NCBI GenBank assembly: GCA_964597945.1
Contig: CAZRAD010000138.1
Location: 1 to 6,548 of the forward strand
DNA from: JAPEKQ01 sp964597945
Lineage (GTDB): Bacteria > Joyebacterota > Joyebacteria > Joyebacterales > Joyebacteraceae
Direction of reading: 5' to 3'
Length of the DNA: 6,548 bases
In this document: one piece after another, positions 1-5,066 of the stretch
Numbering within the stretch: position 1 is the stretch's first letter
Layout: each line of letters opens with the position of its first letter
Notes under the pieces: model-generated
The model's database searches: none
Seen by the model: only the letters and a program-made list of their open reading frames with translations
What the model was told of the DNA's origin: nothing
Translations under genes and position numbers: made by a program

Positions 1-590
1 GTCTGCGTGAACGCGTACTCGCCGTTGATGTAGAACGTCGTTTGGTCTGTGGTGTCGTTGAAGCAACAGACGAAGTGCACCCAGGTGTCCTCACCGACGG
101 GGATCGCCTCATTGAGTCCGAAGGACTGAATGTGCGTGCCGACATAGAGGTACAGCGGCTCGCGCTGTGGAGTGGTCGTGCCGCCGACGCCGACCGACCA
201 CGCTCCGTCCGCGTAACCCTTGTCGACGAGACAGTGATACGCCATGCTCCCGAGATCAGCCATGACCCAGGCCGCGACTGAGAACGCTCCGGTGAAGTCC
301 AAGTCATCGGCATCAGGAATGTTGATGGCGTCGGGCCCCGCAAGATAGAGCGCGGACTCTGCCGCGCCGTTATGATCGGCGACGAACTGCATTCGCGTCC
401 TGCTGATGAAGTCGTGACCGTTGCCGCTCTCGTCGGTGAAGTCGCCGTCGAATTCATAGAACGTGACGAGTCCGGGTATGTCGAGCGCGCCCGGTCCGTC
501 CTCGTCGGGGCCGCTTGAGCTGCTGCTGCAGCCCGCGAACAGGAACACCAACGCTGAGAGTGCGACCATACGTACCAGGAGTCTGTGCAT
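1..590 (-). CDS. LamG/concanavalin A-like domain lipoprotein, C-terminus outside the window
   Basis: The frame opens at an ATG at 590-588, seven bases after a good GGAGGG Shine-Dalgarno sequence (598-603), and stays open to base 1, giving 196 residues without a stop. The N-terminus has arginines (R3, R7), a hydrophobic core and a lipobox LFAGC (residues 17-21). C21 would be lipidated after signal peptidase II cleavage. A flexible Ser/Gly/Asp/Glu linker follows (about 22-36). From about residue 41 the sequence reads as a LamG/Laminin_G_3-type jelly roll: FYEFDGDFTDESGNG (44-58), GAFSVAAW (101-108), WVHFVCCFND (170-179) and FYING (186-190). The protein is therefore probably an envelope lipoprotein displaying a binding domain, perhaps for carbohydrate. 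The ligand and any further domains cannot be told. It starts 70 bases after the YeeE-B stop on the same strand. No canonical terminator separates them, but nothing in it suggests a sulfur role, so it may be an independent gene. Confidence 0.85.
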   Translation of the reverse strand, partial: MHRLLVRMVALSALVFLFAGCSSSSSGPDEDGPGALDIPGLVTFYEFDGDFTDESGNGHDFISRTRMQFVADHNGAAESALYLAGPDAINIPDADDLDFTGAFSVAAWVMADLGSMAYHCLVDKGYADGAWSVGVGGTTTPQREPLYLYVGTHIQSFGLNEAIPVGEDTWVHFVCCFNDTTDQTTFYINGEYAFTQ

Positions 591-660
591 ACGAGTTCCC
601 TCCATCTGCCGGGTGCGTCCACATCGTGCGAGCGACGGAGCCACCCGATGCCTCGCAGGA

Positions 661-1218
661 TCAAAGGCCCGCCGATTCAAGCCACCAGAGAAGAGACACG
701 ATCAGAAGCACTGCCGGAAGCACGACCACCCACTCGTTCACCTTGAACACCCCGGGCAGCGTCACATCCTTGAAGTCGCCGACCGTCATGATCCCGCGCG
801 CGAGCCGTGGATAGACGGCCGCGAGCACACCGGACCCGATGAGGATCCCCACCACTCCCCCGAGCAGGGCATCCATCGATCCCTGCCCGACCGCACCCGC
901 GATCGTCCCGGGGCAGTATCCCAGCGTCGCGAACCCGGCGCCGAATATCAGACCGCCGATGAGCGACGTACCGACCGAGCCCGGCTTCGGGTGCAGCTCG
1001 GCGAGACCCAGGCTCTTCATGAGATGAACACCGAGCGTCCCAACGACCACGGCCGAGAGCATGATCTTCACGACCGTGAAGTCCTCGAGCATCAGCTGCC
1101 CGATGATGACATCGTAACGCGTGGCGCCTCCGCGCTGAAGCAGGAACCCGAAGGCGACGCCGAGGAGGAGACCGATGAGGAGCTGCGCCGGTCTTCTCGC
1201 ATGAAGTCCCTTGAGCAT
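661..1218 (-). CDS. YeeE/YedE-family sulfur transporter, C-terminal-half subunit (PmpB-like)
   Basis: This 185-residue membrane protein belongs to the YeeE/YedE family (DUF395, Sulf_transp), whose characterised member YeeE takes up thiosulfate. Hydrophobic stretches at about 12-28, 50-66, 83-105, 115-136 and 163-179 suggest four to five membrane segments. The diagnostic motif is GAGFATLGYCPGT (93-105), with C102 in the GYCPGT signature typical of the second half of full-length YeeE. At 185 residues it is half the usual length of about 350. The other half is encoded immediately upstream, so the two chains probably assemble as a heterodimer like the PmpA/PmpB pairs. Its start lies 8 bases after the upstream stop, which suggests translational coupling. 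The Shine-Dalgarno-like GGGGGGAG sits unusually close to the ATG. The same frame stays open upstream to 1989, but that extension antiparallels nothing recognisable and overlaps the neighbour out of frame. Family assignment is firm; the transported species is inferred. Confidence 0.92.
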   Translation of the reverse strand: MLKGLHARRPAQLLIGLLLGVAFGFLLQRGGATRYDVIIGQLMLEDFTVVKIMLSAVVVGTLGVHLMKSLGLAELHPKPGSVGTSLIGGLIFGAGFATLGYCPGTIAGAVGQGSMDALLGGVVGILIGSGVLAAVYPRLARGIMTVGDFKDVTLPGVFKVNEWVVVLPAVLLIVSLLWWLESAGL

Positions 1219-1227
1219 GCTCCCCCC
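1219..1227 (-). promoter_or_regulatory. Unusually close ribosome-binding site for the second YeeE subunit
   Basis: The mRNA reads TAGGGGGGAGCATG across the junction of the two YeeE genes. The G-run begins with the last base of the upstream stop codon, and the GGAG core ends only one base before the ATG. No other ATG, GTG or TTG lies in frame in the first 20 codons, so the ATG at 1218 is kept. With such short spacing, initiation may depend on ribosomes finishing the upstream gene. Confidence 0.5.
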
Positions 1228-1748
1228 TAACCCGCGATCACGCGGAAGATGAGCATCGCCACCACGATGCCGCCGATGAAGAACGAGATGGCCGCTACCC
1301 AGCTCGACACAGCCATCTGAAGTGCGCCGCTGATGCCGTGCCCGCTGGTGCAGCCGCCCGCCCAACGCGAGCCGAATCCCATCAGGAATCCACCGATGAT
1401 GGCGATGATCCATCGAAGGAGCGGCGCGTGCCCGAACGCGGATTCGAACCGGGCGGGCACCCACTCCAGTCGGAGCGAGCCCGAAAGCGCCGCCGAGAGG
1501 AACGCCCCGAGGACGACACCGACCACGAGCATCCACTGCCAGTCGATCTCGATCGGGAACTTCCGGTAGTACTCCTTCTGCTCGACCGCGCTCCCGCGGA
1601 ACACCCGTTCGATCATCCCGCTCGTCCTCGCGAACGCCGTCGAACAGCCAATCGGCTTGTTCGAGAGCAGGAACGCCAGCCAGCTCAGAACGCCGATCCC
1701 GGCTCCGACGAGATAGGGTGACCAGCGCGGCATCGTCCACATGTCCAT
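1227..1748 (-). CDS. YeeE/YedE-family sulfur transporter, N-terminal-half subunit (PmpA-like)
   Basis: This 173-residue polytopic membrane protein is the partner of the 185-residue subunit encoded just downstream. Hydrophobic segments lie at about 11-29, 71-90, 111-128 and 147-168. Two family motifs carry cysteines: NKPIGCSTAF (30-39, C35) and AGGCTSGHGISG (130-141, C133). In structurally studied YeeE, conserved cysteines line the path along which thiosulfate is thought to be relayed. C35, C133 and C102 of the partner probably supply the same set across two chains. The start is fixed by a strong AGGAGG (1756-1761) seven bases before the ATG at 1748; further methionines at residues 3 and 6 are less well placed. 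It follows the persulfide dioxygenase-rhodanese gene after 63 bases, the longest gap inside the cluster. Import of a sulfur oxyanion or sulfane sulfur is inferred from the family and from the neighbouring enzyme. Confidence 0.92.
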   Translation of the reverse strand: MDMWTMPRWSPYLVGAGIGVLSWLAFLLSNKPIGCSTAFARTSGMIERVFRGSAVEQKEYYRKFPIEIDWQWMLVVGVVLGAFLSAALSGSLRLEWVPARFESAFGHAPLLRWIIAIIGGFLMGFGSRWAGGCTSGHGISGALQMAVSSWVAAISFFIGGIVVAMLIFRVIAG

Positions 1749-1765
1749 AGTCTCTCCTCCTGTCT

Positions 1766-1788
1766 CTCCTCGCCGCAGTATCGAGGAG
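1766..1788 (-). promoter_or_regulatory. Perfect 7-bp inverted repeat in the leader of the YeeE pair
   Basis: In the 63-base gap before the first YeeE gene the transcript carries CTCCTCG, a 9-base loop and CGAGGAG, a perfect 7-bp stem (arms 1782-1788 and 1766-1772). No U-run follows, so it is not an intrinsic terminator. The stem ends four bases before the AGGAGG used by the YeeE gene. Its CTCCT arm could alternatively pair with that AGGAGG, so it could tune translation or stabilise the downstream mRNA. The purine-rich leader makes chance pairing quite possible. Confidence 0.3.
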
Positions 1789-1811
1789 CCTGTCGCGGAT
1801 ACGGCGTCTCG

Positions 1812-3239
1812 CTATCCCCGCCCTTCCTCCACCAGCCGCGGACCGTGCGGAAGCGCGCAGACGGCGCAGGCGTCGCTGTGCCCGGCGGCCTTGTATCCGG
1901 CATACCCGCCGGCGGCGTTGAGGATGTTCGTAAACCCGTGCCGTTCCAGCAGGCTCGCCGCCGTGCTCGACCGATTGCCCGAGCTGCACATAACGACGGT
2001 CGGCAGCGTTGGATCAAGGTCGCGCGGCCGCTCGCGCAGATCCGCGGTCTGGATGTTTCGAGAACCCTGAACATGCGACGACGTGTACTCCTCCGGCGCC
2101 CTGACGTCGAGAAACTCGAAGAGCTCCTCACCGGTGACCATCTCGTGCAGATCGTCCGGCGAAAGGAGCCCGGCATGCGCGGTCGGCTGCCCCTCTCTCG
2201 ACCAGGCGAACACGCCGCCCTCGAGAAACGCGTCGATGCGGTCCAGACCGACGCGACGGAGCCATGTCGTGGCCTCGAGCACCTGGTCCCTGTTCTCCGC
2301 CACGAGGAGCAACCGGTGCTCGGGCGGCAGAACCCAACCTGCGAATGTCGGGAAGTTCCCCGCGAGCGGGAGACTGATGGAGTTCTCCAGATGCTGGCCG
2401 CCGTACGCGTCATACGATCTCACGTCCACCACGCTCATCCGCCTGGCGCGGGCACGCTCCTCGAACTCCGCCGGCAGCAGCGCTCGCGCACCGCCGAGCT
2501 TCCGCACGAGCGTCGGGCCCTCGGCGTTGACGGCACTCAGGCGCGCGAAGTGGTCCGGCGCCGGTGGCATATCCTCCGTGAGCGAGCGGACGAATCTCTT
2601 TCTGTCTTTGATCCGAAGCGCCTGGTTGTAGCGCTTCTCGTATCCGATGGTGCTCCGCCACTTCGACGCCATGGCCCGGCCGCAGAGCGAACCCGCGCCG
2701 TGCGCCGGGAGCACCTCGCAGAAGTCCGGCAGCTTGAGGAGCTTGCCGTGCAGACTGTCGAAGAGCCTGTCGGCGAGCTCCTCCGCGCGGCCGGGGAACA
2801 GGTCCGGCCTGCCGACATCGCCGACGAAGAGCGTATCCCCGGTGAGCACACAAGCGGGCTTGCTGCCTCGGACCGTGTCGGTGACCACGTAGCTGACGTG
2901 CTCGGGGGTATGGCCGGGTGTCTCGAGCACATCGAATCGCATATGCTCGATCTCAAAAGAGTCGCCCTCCCGCACCGGCGTGTGCTCGAAGGCGCACTTG
3001 GCCGACCTCGGCGCGTAGATCGCGGCCCCCGTCGCCTCCGCCAGGTCCATGTGCCCTGAGACGAAGTCAGCGTGGAGATGCGTCTCGAGAATGTGTGTGA
3101 TACGGACGTCGAGCGCGGCCGCGGCCTTCAGGTACGGCTCGACGCTGCGCTCGGGGTCGACCACGACGCAGGCGTGGTTCCCGGCGATCAGGTACGAGCT
3201 GTGCGCGATCTTCTCGACGAAGAAGTGTTTGATGAGCAT
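1812..3239 (-). CDS. CstB-like persulfide dioxygenase-pseudorhodanese-rhodanese protein
   Basis: This 475-residue cytoplasmic enzyme (no signal peptide) has three domains. Residues 1 to about 240 are a metallo-beta-lactamase fold of the ETHE1/persulfide dioxygenase type, with THLHADFVSGH (53-63), TPGH (107-110), TGDTLFVGDVGRPDL (133-147) and PAH (178-180). H54, H110 and D135 are the expected Fe(II) ligands. Residues about 255-355 are a rhodanese fold without a catalytic cysteine; the loop position reads AENRD (314-318). Residues about 360-455 are an active rhodanese with CSSGNRS (418-424, C418). S. aureus CstB has this same order, oxidising persulfides to sulfite and forming thiosulfate with its rhodanese. 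C186 (SLCG) may correspond to the extra cysteine of the CstB dioxygenase domain. The tail carries an additional CAVC (458-461). The ATG at 3239 follows GGGGAGG by four bases and lies 10 bases after the permease stop. A plain glyoxalase II is excluded by the rhodaneses. The activity is inferred from the architecture. Confidence 0.93.
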   Translation of the reverse strand: MLIKHFFVEKIAHSSYLIAGNHACVVVDPERSVEPYLKAAAALDVRITHILETHLHADFVSGHMDLAEATGAAIYAPRSAKCAFEHTPVREGDSFEIEHMRFDVLETPGHTPEHVSYVVTDTVRGSKPACVLTGDTLFVGDVGRPDLFPGRAEELADRLFDSLHGKLLKLPDFCEVLPAHGAGSLCGRAMASKWRSTIGYEKRYNQALRIKDRKRFVRSLTEDMPPAPDHFARLSAVNAEGPTLVRKLGGARALLPAEFEERARARRMSVVDVRSYDAYGGQHLENSISLPLAGNFPTFAGWVLPPEHRLLLVAENRDQVLEATTWLRRVGLDRIDAFLEGGVFAWSREGQPTAHAGLLSPDDLHEMVTGEELFEFLDVRAPEEYTSSHVQGSRNIQTADLRERPRDLDPTLPTVVMCSSGNRSSTAASLLERHGFTNILNAAGGYAGYKAAGHSDACAVCALPHGPRLVEEGRG

Positions 3240-3249
3240 GGAGCCTCCC

Positions 3250-5040
3250 CTACGTGAAGATGATCATCACGAGCGCGGTCGCGACGACGAGGAACACGAG
3301 CGTCATGACGCCGCCCGCGCGAAGATAGTCAGCATTCCGATAGCCGCCCGGAGCCATCAGAAGAGCGTTGACCTGGTGCGTCGGAAGTACGAAGGAGTTC
3401 GAGGCGGATACCGCCACAAGCAGCGCGAGCGCTCTCGGACTGATCCCCGCCTCCCGCCCCAGGATCATCACAAGCGGGACGAGGACAACCGTCGCCGCTA
3501 CGTTTGACATGAAGAGCGTGAACACGGTAGCGAGTGCGGCGACCGCGAGCATGACGAGGAACACGCCGCTTCCCTCCATGATGTGCATGATGAGTCCTGC
3601 GACGTACTCGGCCGCGCCCGTCTTCTCCATGGCAAGACCGAGTGGGATGAGTCCGGCCAGCAGAAGAACCGTTCGCCAGTCCACGGCGCGGTAGGCCTCA
3701 TCGACTCGCAGAACACCCAGCAACACCATGGCGAGCGCACCTGTGAGAAGAGCGTGTGAGAGCTGGAAACCGAGGAACGCCAGCACGAGCGCCCCTGCGA
3801 AGCACGCTGCAGCGACCGCCGGACGGTGCCGCCGCTCCACGTCGACATCGACGTTCGACGAGAGCAGGAAGTGCCGTCGGTCGCCCATGGCATCGATCAT
3901 ACGCCAGGGTCCATGCACGATAAGCGCATCACCCGGCTTCAGGCGGACATCGGAGAAGTCGGTCCGCTGCTCCACATCGCCGCGCAGCAGCATGATCGGT
4001 TCGACGTGGTAGTTCTTTCTGAGCGCAATGTCGCGCAGCGTCCTGCCCGCCATCGGCGATCTCGGTGGGATGATGACCTCCGCGAATCCCGCGTCGCCGC
4101 CGGGGTCCATCTCGCCGAAGTCCCGGCACTCCAGCTCACACTCAAGACCGTGGTCACTGCAGAACCGTTCGACATCATCCGGCCGCCCGAGCAATGCAAG
4201 CCTCTGGCCGGCCGCGAGCCGTGTATGCCGCCAGGGGGCATACTCGATGTCGCCCTTCTCCTCCAATGCAAGGATGTTCACACCGTACTGACTCCAGACA
4301 TCGAGCTCTTCCCGCGACCGCCCGATGATCGCACTCCCCGACGGCACCGTGGACTCGTAGATCGTCGAAGGCAGCTCCCAGGCCTCGATGAGCTCCTGCT
4401 CCGGGCTGCTCACGCGCTCGTCACTGCGACCCGACGGGAGGACGCGCGGCCCGAGGATCAGAAAGTAGACCACGCCGGCGGCGAGAAGCACGAGGCCGAC
4501 CGGCGTCACGCTGAAGAGTCCGAACCCTTCCTCGCCGCCGCGCCGAAGGAGATCATTGAGGATGATGAGCGGGCCTGAGCCGATCATCGTGATGGTGCCG
4601 CCCAGGATCGCCGCGAACCCCATCGGCATGAGAAGCCGCGCCGCCGGTATCCGCTGACGGCGAGAGATGCGGAGCACGGCCGGGAGGAACAGCACGGCCG
4701 CGCCGACATTCTGCATGAACCCCGAGAGAAGACCAACAACGGCCGAGACGACACCGACTAGTCGCCGCTCGCTCTCCCCGGCCGCCCGCATGATGAAACG
4801 GGCGATCCGCCGTGTCACGCCGGAGCGCTCGATCCCGTGTCCCATGATCATCACCGCGGCAACGGCCACGACGGCGTTGCTCGCCAGACCGGAGAACGCC
4901 TCGGCAGGCGTGAGAAGGCGGAGCCACGCGAGCGCGAGCATCACCATGATGGCGATGACGTCGACGCGTATCCGCTCAGTGATGAAGAGCGTGATGGTCG
5001 CGGCGAGCACGATGAGGACCGTGAGGATCTCAGACGTCAA
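3250..5040 (-). CDS. SLC13/DASS-family permease with two internal RCK_C (TrkA-C) domains
   Basis: This is a 596-residue inner-membrane transporter. Counting from the TTG start, hydrophobic segments lie at about 3-20, 26-42, 55-70, 94-123, 136-160 and 178-196. A soluble insert of about 200 residues follows, then a second membrane half from about 407 to the end. The insert holds two RCK_C/TrkA-C-like repeats (about 222-292 and 319-386; the second contains PPRSPMAGRTLRDIAL and LKPGDALIVHGP). This layout is typical of SLC13 permeases such as the algal SAC1/SLT sulfate transporters. The paired Ser-Asn-Thr substrate/sodium motifs of DASS proteins appear as QNV (110-112) and SNV (512-514), a departure from the canonical form. 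SFVLPTHQVNALLMAPGGY (549-567) matches the C-terminal half-repeat. The gene lies 26 bases after pckA and 10 bases before the CstB-like gene. Sulfate, sulfite or another small anion is the likely substrate, but this rests mainly on context. Confidence 0.88.
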   Translation of the reverse strand: MTSEILTVLIVLAATITLFITERIRVDVIAIMVMLALAWLRLLTPAEAFSGLASNAVVAVAAVMIMGHGIERSGVTRRIARFIMRAAGESERRLVGVVSAVVGLLSGFMQNVGAAVLFLPAVLRISRRQRIPAARLLMPMGFAAILGGTITMIGSGPLIILNDLLRRGGEEGFGLFSVTPVGLVLLAAGVVYFLILGPRVLPSGRSDERVSSPEQELIEAWELPSTIYESTVPSGSAIIGRSREELDVWSQYGVNILALEEKGDIEYAPWRHTRLAAGQRLALLGRPDDVERFCSDHGLECELECRDFGEMDPGGDAGFAEVIIPPRSPMAGRTLRDIALRKNYHVEPIMLLRGDVEQRTDFSDVRLKPGDALIVHGPWRMIDAMGDRRHFLLSSNVDVDVERRHRPAVAAACFAGALVLAFLGFQLSHALLTGALAMVLLGVLRVDEAYRAVDWRTVLLLAGLIPLGLAMEKTGAAEYVAGLIMHIMEGSGVFLVMLAVAALATVFTLFMSNVAATVVLVPLVMILGREAGISPRALALLVAVSASNSFVLPTHQVNALLMAPGGYRNADYLRAGGVMTLVFLVVATALVMIIFT

Positions 5041-5046
5041 GCAAAT

Positions 5047-5053
5047 CCTCCCT
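5047..5053 (-). promoter_or_regulatory. Ribosome-binding site supporting a TTG start for the permease
   Basis: The mRNA reads AGGGAGG, six bases (ATTTGC), then TTG at 5040-5038. The longest open frame begins at an ATG at 5082, but that start would overlap the pckA stop, lacks a Shine-Dalgarno sequence and adds a 14-residue Gly/Ala/Pro-rich stretch ahead of the first membrane helix. The TTG start puts that helix at the N-terminus, as in relatives, and is preferred. Confidence 0.75.
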
Positions 5054-5066
5054 GTCGCTGGTGCGG

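Noticed and set aside
610..657. Inverted repeats between the YeeE pair and the lipoprotein gene (610-615 with 642-647; 627-632 with 652-657)
   Set aside because: The stems are only 6 bp, the two pairings interlock and exclude each other, and no U-run follows. I could not call a terminator or operator.
1219..1989. Upstream extension of the second YeeE frame, open to 1989
   Set aside because: The extra residues are Arg-rich and low in complexity, and they overlap the first YeeE gene and the end of the CstB-like gene in another frame. The YeeE fold begins at the ATG at 1218.
1845..3059. 404-codon open frame on the plus strand, with others at 463-1230 and 3826-4578
   Set aside because: They lie antisense to genes with clear motifs, their translations are rich in Arg/Pro/Ala/Glu without any recognisable domain, and they have no good ribosome sites. 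High GC at the third codon position of the real genes explains them.
1812..3239. Annotation as beta-lactamase or glyoxalase II
   Set aside because: The two C-terminal rhodanese folds and the ETHE1-type ligand motifs point to persulfide dioxygenase-sulfurtransferase instead.
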